A stretch of DNA of 64,000 nt from Acidimicrobiaceae bacterium (GTDB lineage: Bacteria > Actinomycetota > Acidimicrobiia > Acidimicrobiales > UBA8592): NCBI GenBank assembly GCA_024641655.1, contig JAHECR010000015.1:1-64000 (forward strand), given 5' to 3'. Positions 33,948 through 42,614 of the stretch are shown one piece after another. A program made the translations under genes and the position numbers. The notes beneath the pieces are model-generated. The model did no database searches and was not told the origin of the DNA. It worked only from the letters and a program-made list of their open reading frames with translations. Numbering within the stretch: the first letter of the stretch is position 1; each line of letters opens with the position of its first letter.

Positions 33948-35206
33948 GCAACACCACCGAAGAGATGGAACCGGTCGAGGACTTCCGCGTCCGCGTCCGT
34001 GCCTGGCTCAAGGACAACATGCCCGTGGCCGGCCCGGACTTCAGCCAGGGCATGGGCGGCCACCTCGCCGACGACGAAGAGCTCGAGATCGTCCAGCACA
34101 ACCGCGATCTCCAGAAGAAGCTGTTCGACGCCGGCCTGGCCGGCATCGCCGTCCCCAAGGCCTACGGGGGAGCCGGCCTCACCCCGGCCCACATGCGGGT
34201 CTTCAACGAAGAGATCGTCGGCTACGAATACCCCTCGCGCATCCAGGTGCCAACCATGACCCCCTGCATGGCGGTCCTGTTGGACTTCGGCAGCGAGGAA
34301 CAGAAGAAGAACCACATCCCGAAGATGCTCAGCGGCGAGGAGATCTGGATGCAGTTCCTCTCCGAGCCCTCCGGCGGCTCCGATGTGGCCGCGGCGCTCA
34401 CCACCGCCACGCGCGACGGCGAGGAATGGGTCCTCAACGGATCGAAGATCTGGACCACGGGTGCGTGGTGGTCCGACTGGGGCCTCTGCTTGGCCCGCAC
34501 GAACTGGGACGTCCCCAAACACCGGGGCCTTTCGGTGTTCATCCTGCCGATCCACCAACCCGGCATCGAGATCAACCGCATCGAGATGCTCAACGGGTCC
34601 AAGGAGTTCTGCCAGGAATACATCGACGACGTCCGCATCCCCGACTCCGACCGCGTCAGCGAGGTCGACGACGGCTGGACCGTGGGCATCCGCTGGATGT
34701 TCCACGAGCGCAGCCTCAGCATCTCGCCGTACCCGATTCGCCCCGTCGGCCAGGGACGCGGTGGGCAGCCTTCGAGCCTCCTGCCACTCGCCCGGCGTTC
34801 GGGCCGGGACCGGGACCGGCGCGGCCGCGAGCTCGTCGGCGAGGCGTACGCGCTCGCGATGGCACAGGACCGTCTCGGCCAGCGCATTCCCGAGGCGATG
34901 GCCACCGGCCACATGAACGACCAGGCCGCGTCGATCGGTCGGCTGATGGCCGGCTCCACCGCCGTGCGTCAGTCGACCATCTCCCACGAGCTCGCCGGCA
35001 GCGCCGGCGTGGCGTGGACCGACGACGACGAGTCGCTGGGCTCCCGCGGCGAGGGCTTCCTGATGCGCCAGTCCGCGTGCATCGGCGGCGGCACCACCGA
35101 GATGGCCCGCAACGTGATCAGCGAGCGTGTCCTCGGCATGCCGCGCGAGCGCGCCGCCGACCGGGACATCCCGTTCCGCGACGTGGAACGCTCCGCGAAG
35201 AAGTAG
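33944..35206 (+). CDS. Acyl-CoA dehydrogenase, large subunit (first copy)
   Basis: A 420-residue FAD enzyme that oxidises an acyl-CoA to the enoyl-CoA. It carries FLSEPSGGSDVA and NGSKIWTTGAWWSDWG for FAD binding (near residues 143-175) and GGTTEMARNVISERVLGMPRE at the C-terminus. It starts at GTG 33944, which overlaps the stop of the short dehydrogenase by four bases; AAGGAG lies upstream. The next gene is a near twin of exactly the same length. The upstream partner suggests a heteromeric complex as known for mycobacterial FadE pairs. That is an inference here. Confidence 0.9.
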   Translation: MSNTTEEMEPVEDFRVRVRAWLKDNMPVAGPDFSQGMGGHLADDEELEIVQHNRDLQKKLFDAGLAGIAVPKAYGGAGLTPAHMRVFNEEIVGYEYPSRIQVPTMTPCMAVLLDFGSEEQKKNHIPKMLSGEEIWMQFLSEPSGGSDVAAALTTATRDGEEWVLNGSKIWTTGAWWSDWGLCLARTNWDVPKHRGLSVFILPIHQPGIEINRIEMLNGSKEFCQEYIDDVRIPDSDRVSEVDDGWTVGIRWMFHERSLSISPYPIRPVGQGRGGQPSSLLPLARRSGRDRDRRGRELVGEAYALAMAQDRLGQRIPEAMATGHMNDQAASIGRLMAGSTAVRQSTISHELAGSAGVAWTDDDESLGSRGEGFLMRQSACIGGGTTEMARNVISERVLGMPRERAADRDIPFRDVERSAKK

Positions 35207-35224
35207 CGCAGAGTCGAGTCGAGC

Positions 35225-35259
35225 GACGCCCCCGCCTCCGCCGAGGAGACGGGGGCGTC
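35225..35259 (+). terminator. Stem-loop after the first large dehydrogenase gene
   Basis: GACGCCCCCG pairs perfectly with CGGGGGCGTC around a 15-base loop that can pair again (CTCC with GGAG). It starts 19 bases after the stop codon. There is no U-run. It could separate the two duplicate genes. Confidence 0.55.
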
Positions 35260-35411
35260 GGCGTTCTCGCCCACGAGCGCACCTCAGCACGTCGACGCAA
35301 CGGCCGACGTGCCATGATGGAATCCGAGTTCGCGTCCGAACACGATTCGTTTTCCGACGACCGCGGCTGTCCCGACACCCGCACGTCGGCCGATCCAGGG
35401 GTGAGACAACA

Positions 35412-36674
35412 GTGAGCGACACCGTCGAGATGGAGCCCGTCGAGGACTTCCGCGCCCGGCTCAGAGCATGGCTGAAGGACACCATGCCCGTGGCCCCGCC
35501 GGGGTTCGGGCAGGGTCACGGCCAGGAATCCGACGAGGAAGAGCTCCGGCAGGTCCAGCGCAATCGCGACCTGCAACGCATGCTCTTCGACGGCGGGTTC
35601 GCCGGCATCGTGATCCCCAGGGAGTACGGCGGTCAGGGCCTGACGCCGGCGCACATGCACGTCTTCAACGAGGAGATCGTCGGTTACGAGCATCCGAACC
35701 GCATCCAGATCCCCACCTTCACCCCGTGCGCAGCGGTGCTGCTCGACTTCGGTACCGAAGAACAGAAGAAGGCGCACATCCCGGCCATGTTGAAGGGCGA
35801 CGAGATCTGGATGCAGTTCCTCTCCGAACCCTCCGGGGGTTCCGACGTCGCCAGCGCCCAGACCACCGCGGTGCGCGACGGCGACGAGTGGATCATCAAC
35901 GGGTCGAAGATCTGGACCACGGGCGCCTGGTGGTCGGACTGGGGTCTCCTGCTGGCACGGACGAACTGGGACGTCCCCAAGCACCGGGGGCTCTCGGTGT
36001 TCATCCTGCCGATCCACCAACCCGGCATCGAGATCAACCGTATCGAGATGTTGAACGGCTCCAAGGAGTTCTGCCAGGAGTACCTGACCGACGTGCGCGT
36101 CCCGGACTCCGACCGCGTCAGCGAGGTCGACGACGGCTGGACCGTGGGCATCCGCTGGATGTTCCACGAGCGCAGCCTCGGCCACTCCCCGTACCCGATT
36201 CGGCCTGTGGGCCAGGGGCGCGGCGGCCTGGGCGGCAACCTGCTCGGCCTGGCTCGGCGCTCCGGACGCGACCGTGACGCTCGCGGGCGCGAGCTCGTCG
36301 GTGAGGCCTACGCACTGTCGCGGGCCCAGCAGCTGCTCGGTCGCCGCATCCCGGAGCTGATCGCCACCAAGACGACGACGGACCAGGCTGCGGCGCTGGG
36401 CAAGCTGAGCGGCGGTTCCACCGGCGTCCGCATGGCGACGATCACCAACGAGCTCGCCGGGTCCGCCGCGGTGGCCTGGACCGACGAGGACGAGCAGCTC
36501 GGGCGCCAGGGCGTCGGTTTCGTGATGCGGCAGACCGCCTGCATCGCGGGGGGCACCACCGAGATGGCTCGCAACGTCATCAGCGAGCGAGTGCTCGGCA
36601 TGCCGCGTGAGCGGGCCGCGGACCGCGACATCCCGTTCCGCGACGTCGAGCGAACTGCGCCGCACAAGAAGTAG
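35412..36674 (+). CDS. Acyl-CoA dehydrogenase, large subunit (second copy)
   Basis: A 420-residue paralogue of the preceding gene, with the same length and long identical blocks. FLSEPSGGSDVA and NGSKIWTTGAWWSDWG are kept, as is a stretch of more than 40 identical residues after it. The N-terminal 80 residues and the region around 275-320 differ most. The start is GTG 35412, with GGGGTGAG upstream. A separate transcript is plausible because a strong stem-loop lies between the copies. It arose by tandem duplication; the two copies may have different acyl preferences. Confidence 0.9.
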   Translation: MSDTVEMEPVEDFRARLRAWLKDTMPVAPPGFGQGHGQESDEEELRQVQRNRDLQRMLFDGGFAGIVIPREYGGQGLTPAHMHVFNEEIVGYEHPNRIQIPTFTPCAAVLLDFGTEEQKKAHIPAMLKGDEIWMQFLSEPSGGSDVASAQTTAVRDGDEWIINGSKIWTTGAWWSDWGLLLARTNWDVPKHRGLSVFILPIHQPGIEINRIEMLNGSKEFCQEYLTDVRVPDSDRVSEVDDGWTVGIRWMFHERSLGHSPYPIRPVGQGRGGLGGNLLGLARRSGRDRDARGRELVGEAYALSRAQQLLGRRIPELIATKTTTDQAAALGKLSGGSTGVRMATITNELAGSAAVAWTDEDEQLGRQGVGFVMRQTACIAGGTTEMARNVISERVLGMPRERAADRDIPFRDVERTAPHKK

Positions 36675-36692
36675 CCCGACGAGCCGAGTGAG

Positions 36693-36720
36693 TTGCACTT
36701 CGCAACCGACCTGCTAGGGT
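36693..36720 (+). promoter_or_regulatory. Promoter and palindrome in front of hxlR-fbiC
   Basis: TTGCAC (36693-36698) and TAGGGT (36715-36720) are spaced 16 bases, the best -35/-10 pair I see in the window. A perfect palindrome GTTGC/GCAAC with a five-base centre (GTTGCACTTCGCAAC, 36692-36706) covers the -35 and the start of the spacer. A protein bound there would block the promoter. The start codon GTG 36731 follows after ten bases. Confidence 0.5.
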
Positions 36721-36730
36721 GCGGGGCGCT

Positions 36731-37231
36731 GTGGCCCGCTCGACCGTTCCCCAACCAGTGCCTGACACCGTCGAGTGCTCGATCGCGGCAACGCTGTCGG
36801 TCATCGGTGACCGCTGGACGCTGCTGATCCTGCGCGACGTCTTCCGCGGTGTCCGGCGCTTCGGCCAACTCCACGACGATCTCGGCATCGCCAAGAACAT
36901 CCTCAGCGACCGGCTCCAGAAACTCGTCGAGTCCGGCGTGCTCGAGCAGGTCCAGTACCAGCAGCGACCCGCGCGCCACGAATACCGGCTGACCCCGAAG
37001 GGGCTCGACCTCTCGCCTGCCCTCGTGGCCCTCATGCACTGGGGCGACCGCTGGTACGCCCAGAGCGGACCACCGACGGTGCTCGTGCACGACGCCTGCG
37101 GCACACCGCTCGAACAGGTCACCCGGTGCCCCCGATGCACCGAGGAGATCTCCCCCATTCACATCGGCAGCCGTCCCGGTCCTGGCGGAGAGCCGGACCT
37201 CGACGCAGCCCACCACCTGAAGGCACGATGA
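36731..37231 (+). CDS. HxlR-family transcriptional regulator
   Basis: A 166-residue winged-helix regulator. Residues about 15-105 are the HxlR domain: Cys16 in VECSIAATLSVIGDRWTLLILRD, then FGQLHDDLGIAKNILSDRLQKLVESGVLE and a wing with HEYRLTPKG. Many HxlR proteins sense oxidants or aldehydes through an N-terminal Cys like Cys16; this is known of the family and not shown here. The C-terminus has a CPRC pair and may bind metal. I chose GTG 36731 because the in-frame GTG 36719 lies inside the -10 box. The stop overlaps the fbiC start as ATGA. Self-regulation through the palindrome at 36692 is a reasonable inference. Confidence 0.85.
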   Translation: MARSTVPQPVPDTVECSIAATLSVIGDRWTLLILRDVFRGVRRFGQLHDDLGIAKNILSDRLQKLVESGVLEQVQYQQRPARHEYRLTPKGLDLSPALVALMHWGDRWYAQSGPPTVLVHDACGTPLEQVTRCPRCTEEISPIHIGSRPGPGGEPDLDAAHHLKAR

Positions 37232-39642
37232 CCCAGACCGAAGCCCGACGACGCCGATACGATCCGCGCCGGCCACTGCCAGAGCTCTTCGCCGAGGCGG
37301 CGGCGCGCCGCAACGCGTCGTTCTCCACGCGGGTCACGTACTCGCCGAAGGTGTTCATCCCGCTGACGATGCTGTGCCGCGACAAGTGCGGCTACTGCAC
37401 GTTCGCCCAGCCGCCGGCCAGGCTCGACTCGCCGTATCTCTCACCCGAGCAGGTGCTCGACATCGCCCGGTCGGGTGCTGCGGTCGGCTGCCACGAGGCG
37501 CTGTTCACGCTCGGCGAGCAGCCCGAAGCACGCTACGGGGCAGCCCGGGACTGGCTCGCGACCCACGGCTACACGTCCACGGTGGCGTACCTGCGGGCAA
37601 TGGCCGAGCTCGTGCTGGTCGAGACCGGCCTGCTCCCCCACGCCAACGCCGGCGCGCTCTCGCGGTCCGAGCTTGCCCTCCTGCGTGAGGTCTCCCCGTC
37701 GCAGGGGATGATGATCGAGTCCCTCAATCCTGACCTCGAATGCCACCGAGGCGCACCTGACAAGGCGCCCCAGCGGCGCCTCGCGACCCTCGAGGCGGCC
37801 GGGGAGCTCGCGATCCCGTTCACGACCGGGATCCTCGTCGGCATCGGCGAGAGCCGGAACGACCGCATCGACGCACTCGAGGCGATCGCGGCCAGCCATC
37901 GTCGTCACGGCCACGTCCAGGAGGTGATCGTCCAGAACTTCCTCCCGAAAGCCGGCACGGCGATGCACCGCGCCCCACGCTGTCCAGATGACCAGTACCT
38001 GGAAGCGATTGCCCTCGCCCGGCTGATCCTGCCCGACGACGTCCACGTCCAGGCGCCACCGAACCTGTCCGACGACTTCGGTGTACTGCTCGACGCCGGC
38101 ATCGACGACTGGGGCGGCGTGTCCCCGCTCACCGCCGACCACGTCAACCCCGAGCGGCCGTGGCCATCGCTCGAGCGTCTACGGGCAGTCACCGAGGCCC
38201 GTGGCCACGTCCTCGCTCCCCGATTGACCGCGCACCCCTCCTACGTCGTCGACCCCGACCGGTGGATCGACTCGGCGCTGCACTTCGCGGTGATGGACCG
38301 CAGCGACGCCGAAGGCCTCGCGCGCGACGACCCCGGTGCCGTGTTCCCCGAGAAGGTGGAGTTCGTCGCGAAATCCGACGACGGCGCCGACGTCGAGATC
38401 GTGGGCGACCGGTCGACCCAGTGGTACTCCGGCGCCGACGTCGAGCCGACAGTGCTCGTCCCCGGTCGGGCCCGCGCTGGAGGCGCCGTCGGGGAGGTGC
38501 TGCAGGGCGTACGCGCGGGCCAGGAGGTCGGCATCGACGAGATCGTCACCCTCTTCGGCGCCCGGGGCCCCGAAGTCGCCGCCGTGGCCGAGGTCGCCGA
38601 CCAGCTCCGACGCGAGGTCAACGGCGACACCGTCACCTACGTCGTCAACCGGAACATCAACTACACGAACGTCTGCACGTTCAAGTGCAAGTTCTGCGGG
38701 TTCTCCAAGGGCCCCCTGTCGCTGAACCTTCGGGGCAAGCCCTACCTGCTCACCCTCGAGGACATCGCCGCACGATCGGCCGAGGCGGCCGCGGTGGGGG
38801 CAACGGAGGTGTGTCTCCAAGGCGGCATCCATCCCGACTTCGACGGCGACTACTACCTCGACGTCTGCCGAGCGGTGAAGGAGGCCGTCCCCGACATTCA
38901 CGTGCACGGGTTCACGGCGCTCGAGGTCACCGAAGGGGCCCGTCGACTGGGTGAACCGCTCGAGTCCTACCTTCGCCGCGCCGTCGATGCCGGGTTGCGA
39001 TCGCTGCCGGGGACCGCAGCGGAGATCCTCGACGACGAGATCAGGGCCACCCTGTGTCCCGACAAGATCGACACCGAGCAGTGGCTCGACGCTCACCGGA
39101 CCGCGCACCGTGTCGGCCTGGCGTCGAACGTGACCATCATGTTCGGATCGATCGAACAGCCCGTCCACTGGGCCCGCCATCTCGTGCGGACCCGTGACCT
39201 CCAGAAGGAGACCGGCGGGTTCACCGAGTTCGTCGGGCTCCCCTTCGTCCACATGGCCGCCCCCATCTACCTCCGCCGTATGGCCCGCCGTGGCCCGACG
39301 TTTCGTGAGACCCTGCTCATGCACGCCGTCGCCCGCATCGCGTACCACGGCTACATCGACAACATCCAGGGCTCCTGGGTGAAGATCGGGTTCGCCGGGA
39401 TGCGGCAACTCCTGCAGGCCGGTGCCAACGACCTCGGCGGAACGCTGATGAACGAGAACATCTCTCGGGCTGCAGGAGCCAGTCACGGCCAAGAAGTCGG
39501 CCCCGACGATTTCGCTTCGCTGTGCGCGCCACTCGGCCGCACGGTGCGGCAGCGCACCACGACCTACGGCCTGCTGGACCAGCCGACTCGGCCACCCTCC
39601 CCCTTCGACGGCCGCCGCCGCATCGCCGTGGTGGCCGAATGA
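37228..39642 (+). CDS. fbiC: FbiC, 7,8-didemethyl-8-hydroxy-5-deazariboflavin synthase
   Basis: An 804-residue fusion of two radical SAM enzymes (CofG and CofH) that builds the deazaflavin chromophore of coenzyme F420 from tyrosine and a flavin precursor. The first half has the cluster-binding CRDKCGYC (Cys50, Cys54, Cys57) and the second half CTFKCKFC (Cys483, Cys487, Cys490). GGIHPDFDGDYYLD and the MNENISRAAG end are typical of CofH. I chose ATG 37228, which overlaps the hxlR stop by four bases; upstream codons are in the regulator's frame shadow. Presence of F420 metabolism fits Actinomycetota. Confidence 0.97.
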   Translation: MTQTEARRRRYDPRRPLPELFAEAAARRNASFSTRVTYSPKVFIPLTMLCRDKCGYCTFAQPPARLDSPYLSPEQVLDIARSGAAVGCHEALFTLGEQPEARYGAARDWLATHGYTSTVAYLRAMAELVLVETGLLPHANAGALSRSELALLREVSPSQGMMIESLNPDLECHRGAPDKAPQRRLATLEAAGELAIPFTTGILVGIGESRNDRIDALEAIAASHRRHGHVQEVIVQNFLPKAGTAMHRAPRCPDDQYLEAIALARLILPDDVHVQAPPNLSDDFGVLLDAGIDDWGGVSPLTADHVNPERPWPSLERLRAVTEARGHVLAPRLTAHPSYVVDPDRWIDSALHFAVMDRSDAEGLARDDPGAVFPEKVEFVAKSDDGADVEIVGDRSTQWYSGADVEPTVLVPGRARAGGAVGEVLQGVRAGQEVGIDEIVTLFGARGPEVAAVAEVADQLRREVNGDTVTYVVNRNINYTNVCTFKCKFCGFSKGPLSLNLRGKPYLLTLEDIAARSAEAAAVGATEVCLQGGIHPDFDGDYYLDVCRAVKEAVPDIHVHGFTALEVTEGARRLGEPLESYLRRAVDAGLRSLPGTAAEILDDEIRATLCPDKIDTEQWLDAHRTAHRVGLASNVTIMFGSIEQPVHWARHLVRTRDLQKETGGFTEFVGLPFVHMAAPIYLRRMARRGPTFRETLLMHAVARIAYHGYIDNIQGSWVKIGFAGMRQLLQAGANDLGGTLMNENISRAAGASHGQEVGPDDFASLCAPLGRTVRQRTTTYGLLDQPTRPPSPFDGRRRIAVVAE

Positions 39643-39809
39643 GGACGTGAGCCGGCGGGGTTGCGAGAGCCATTCGCGCGACCCGATCGGCATCTGGCAC
39701 CGCTCGGCCTCGCCGGGCTGCCACAATGGCGGAGCCATGCTCTGCCCCCGCCGCCGCTCGTCTCGCCACTTTTCGTCGGACCCGAGCCGGAACACCGCCA
39801 GGGGATCAC

Positions 39810-40520
39810 GTGGGTGACGACGCACACCAGTGGGTCTCCTTCGACCACGACGACGAGACCTGGTTGTTCGACGTGACGTTCCTCATGAGCAACTGGACGT
39901 GCATCTGGGACGCGGGATGTCCCGGTATCCGGTCGACGCCGACACCCGAACAGGCGCAGGGCTGCTGCTCCTTCGGCGCCCACTTCAGCGACGACGCCGA
40001 CCTCGAAGGGGTCCGTGCGGCCGCCGGCCGCCTCACCGCCGAAGACTGGCAGCACCATGGCGTCGCTGCCGAGATCGTGGAGCGGGACGACGACGGCGAT
40101 GCGCGCACCGCGCTCGTCGACGACGCCTGCGTGTTCTTGAACCGGCCGGGCTTCGCCGGTGGCAACGGGTGCGCGCTCCACCGTGCCGCGTTGCGCGCGG
40201 GTGAGCCGATCACGCAATGGAAGCCCGAGGTCTGCTGGCAGCTCCCGCTGCGCCTCGAACACCACGAGGACGACAACGGCCACATCGTGAATGTGCTACG
40301 CGAGTGGCGACGCCGAGACTGGGGCGAGGGAGGCCAGGACCTCCACTGGTGGTGCACCGAGGACGATCGGGCCTTCATCGGCCACGAACCGGTCCATCAG
40401 CACCTGCGCCACGAGATCCAGACGCTCGTCGGCGACGACCTGACCGCGATGTTGGTCCGGCACCTGGCGACCCAGCCCAACGAGCAGCTCCTCCCCCACC
40501 CGGCGGTCCGCCGGCCATGA
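39810..40520 (+). CDS. Cys/His-rich protein of unknown function
   Basis: A 236-residue soluble protein with many Cys and His residues. They include TCIWDAGCPGI, GCCSFGAHF, DDACVFLNRPGFAGGNGCALH, EVCWQLP, DLHWWCTEDD and GHEPVHQHLRHE. The spacing suggests a metal-binding, possibly iron-sulfur or zinc, protein. It resembles a conserved actinobacterial family that I cannot name. The start is GTG 39810 with AGGGGA six bases upstream; an in-frame ATG at 39726 lacks a ribosome site. It lies between fbiC and the ClC gene, and its stop overlaps the ClC start by four bases. The link with fbiC is one of order only. Confidence 0.6.
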   Translation: MGDDAHQWVSFDHDDETWLFDVTFLMSNWTCIWDAGCPGIRSTPTPEQAQGCCSFGAHFSDDADLEGVRAAAGRLTAEDWQHHGVAAEIVERDDDGDARTALVDDACVFLNRPGFAGGNGCALHRAALRAGEPITQWKPEVCWQLPLRLEHHEDDNGHIVNVLREWRRRDWGEGGQDLHWWCTEDDRAFIGHEPVHQHLRHEIQTLVGDDLTAMLVRHLATQPNEQLLPHPAVRRP

Positions 40521-42190
40521 GGACTCGACTCTCCGACGAAGTCCGGGTCACCGGCGCCCGATTGCCCCGAGTGGTTCTCGCCTCCGCGGCCGTCGGCATC
40601 CTGACCGGTGCCATCGTGTCGTTGTTCGAGTACCTCACCGTCGACGTCTTCTTGGATCACGTCCTGAGCCTCCCCCTGTGGGCGCAGACCATCGCGCCAG
40701 GGCTTGGCCTGGTCCTCGCTGCAGCCGCGCTCCGCTGGCCCGGTCGCAAGGCCACACCGGGCACCTCTGACGAGTACATCCGGGCGTTCCACGAACGACG
40801 ACCGGACATCCCCCTGCGCCAGCTGCCCGGCAAGCTCATGGCCGGTGTGGCCACTATCGGCCTCGGTGGCTCGCTCGGCCTCGAAGGTCCCTCGATCTAT
40901 GCCGGCGCGACGGTCGGTCACCGACTCCAGCGCTCACTCGGCGGCATCTTCCGTCGCGACGAGTCCAAGGTGCTCCTGACGGCAGGCGCCGCGGCGGGCG
41001 TGGCCGCCATCTTCCGCGCGCCGGCGACCGGCGTGATGTTCGCGCTGGAGTCGCCCTATCGCGACGATTTCGCCCGTCGGGCCCTGTTACCTGCGCTGCT
41101 CGCGAGCGCCTCGGGCTATCTCGCGTTCGCGGCGATCTTGGGAACCGAACCCGTCTTCCCCCGACTCGGCACGACCGAGCGGAACCTCAACCTGGCCGCC
41201 CTCATGGGCGGTGCGATCATGGGCCTCGTCGCCGGTCTTGCCGCCCGGGGCTACGCCTGGCTCGTGAGGGAGGCCAAGGGACTCGGACGCCGGGTTCCGC
41301 TTTCGTGGCGACTCGTCGGCGCCGGCATCGTGCTCGCCGGCCTCGTGGTCCTCTCGAACGGCCTCTTCGACGATCCGGTGACGCTCGGCCCCGGCCTCGA
41401 GGCCGTGACCTGGCTCACGAGCAGCGATCACAGCGTCTGGCTGATCGCCGCGATATTCGCCATACAGCTGACGGCCACGATGACCACGATCGCCGGCGGG
41501 GGCACGGGAGGCCTCTTCATCCCCCTCGCCGTCCAGGGCATCATCATGGGCTCGTTCATCGGTCAGCTGGTCGGCGAGCCGTCGACATCGCTGTACCCCA
41601 TCCTCGGTCTTGCCGCCTTCCTGGGTGCTGGGTATCGGGCTCCGATCGCCGCGGTGATGTTCGTCGCCGAGTCGACCGGAGCCTCGCCCTACGTGGTGCC
41701 TGCTCTCATTGCTGCCGCGATGTCCCAGCTCGTGGCCGGAACGAGCTCGGTCGCCAGCTACCAGCGCTCGGAGCGTCTGGGTCATGTCGAGAGCCGCCTG
41801 CAGCTACCGATCACCTCGGCGCTGTCGACCGACGTGCTCACGGTGCCAAGCGACGCGACAGCGGCGGAGTTCGTGTACGTCCACGCCCTCGGCACGCGAG
41901 AACGAGCGGTAGCGGTCGTCGACAACGGGGTCTACGTCGGGATCTGCGCGTTGGACCATCTCAGTGGGATCGACCGCGAGGCCTGGGACACGACGTTGGT
42001 GGGCGACATCATGGCCACGGATCTGCCGACCGGGCGGCCATCGTGGACCTTCCGGGACGCGATGGAGGCCATGGACTCCGCCGCCGTCGACCTGTTGGCG
42101 ATCACCGACCGCGATGGCGGCTTCATCGGGGTCATCCGCGCCGACGACATCGTCAAGCTCGATGAGATCCTCGACGAGACAGGCGGCTGA
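40517..42190 (+). CDS. ClC-family chloride channel/transporter with CBS domains
   Basis: A 557-residue anion channel or H+/Cl- exchanger. The membrane part (residues about 15-425) shows GSLGLEGPSIYAG, in which Glu123 corresponds to the gating glutamate, and GGLFIPLAVQG near residue 333. The usual GxGIP and K/REGP motifs are modified: Leu stands before Glu instead of Lys/Arg. Two CBS domains follow (ALSTDVLTVPSDATAAEF and IMATDLPTGRPSWTF) at about residues 435-550 and may bind adenine nucleotides to regulate the pore. ATG 40517 overlaps the upstream stop as ATGA. Whether it is a channel or an exchanger cannot be told. Confidence 0.9.
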   Translation: MRTRLSDEVRVTGARLPRVVLASAAVGILTGAIVSLFEYLTVDVFLDHVLSLPLWAQTIAPGLGLVLAAAALRWPGRKATPGTSDEYIRAFHERRPDIPLRQLPGKLMAGVATIGLGGSLGLEGPSIYAGATVGHRLQRSLGGIFRRDESKVLLTAGAAAGVAAIFRAPATGVMFALESPYRDDFARRALLPALLASASGYLAFAAILGTEPVFPRLGTTERNLNLAALMGGAIMGLVAGLAARGYAWLVREAKGLGRRVPLSWRLVGAGIVLAGLVVLSNGLFDDPVTLGPGLEAVTWLTSSDHSVWLIAAIFAIQLTATMTTIAGGGTGGLFIPLAVQGIIMGSFIGQLVGEPSTSLYPILGLAAFLGAGYRAPIAAVMFVAESTGASPYVVPALIAAAMSQLVAGTSSVASYQRSERLGHVESRLQLPITSALSTDVLTVPSDATAAEFVYVHALGTRERAVAVVDNGVYVGICALDHLSGIDREAWDTTLVGDIMATDLPTGRPSWTFRDAMEAMDSAAVDLLAITDRDGGFIGVIRADDIVKLDEILDETGG

Positions 42191-42201
42191 GCCGGCGGTC
42201 G

Positions 42202-42408
42202 TCAGGAGGGGAACAGGTCGGCCTCGTCCGGTTCCTCGTCACCGGCGCTGGCTGCACCGAGAAGACACCAGGACTTGTGATCTTGACCGGGAAGGGCCTC
42301 GCACTCTTCGCACGGCTTTTCGTTGTCGCCGAACAGACCGTCGAGCTCATCGCTCGTGTGCTTGAGCGCTCGGGCTTCAACGTAACGGCGGTGTCGTCCC
42401 TTTTTCAC
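42202..42408 (-). CDS. Small conserved-looking Cys-containing protein
   Basis: A 68-residue protein, very basic at the start (MKKGRHRRYVEARALKH), acidic at the end (AGDEEPDEADLF), with three Cys residues (CEEC and a later WC). It could bind a metal, but three Cys are too few for a full site on one chain. The start is GTG 42408 with GGAG seven bases upstream. It is convergent with the ClC gene and has a palindrome in the upstream region. The coding call rests on the ribosome site and the amino-acid pattern. Confidence 0.55.
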   Translation of the reverse strand: MKKGRHRRYVEARALKHTSDELDGLFGDNEKPCEECEALPGQDHKSWCLLGAASAGDEEPDEADLFPS

Positions 42409-42434
42409 GGGTCGGCTCCGGGGAAAGGTTGGAT

Positions 42435-42449
42435 TGTGAGAGGTTCACA
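42435..42449. repeat. Inverted repeat TGTGA/TCACA with 5-base centre
   Basis: TGTGA and TCACA form a perfect palindrome 27 bases upstream of the GTG at 42408, in the promoter region of the 68-residue gene. The half-sites equal those of CRP/GlxR but the centre is five bases, not six. Confidence 0.35.
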
Positions 42450-42614
42450 CGGAGTGTAGCTGCGGAAACCGGGTGCAGGTTGACCCCGATCCGTTCCGTG
42501 CGGTACACCCAACCTTAGCGCGTTCGGATGCCACTCGGCACGCGTTCGGCATCCCCCGTATTTCTGGCGAATTGCTCACGCATATCGGTGGCTTTGCATG
42601 GACTTCGACTGCCC

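Noticed and set aside
33842-35485. 547-codon open frame on the minus strand across the acyl-CoA dehydrogenases
   Set aside because: It is antisense to two clear dehydrogenase genes, has shadow-like composition and no recognisable motif. The same applies to the 526-codon frame at 35118-36698.
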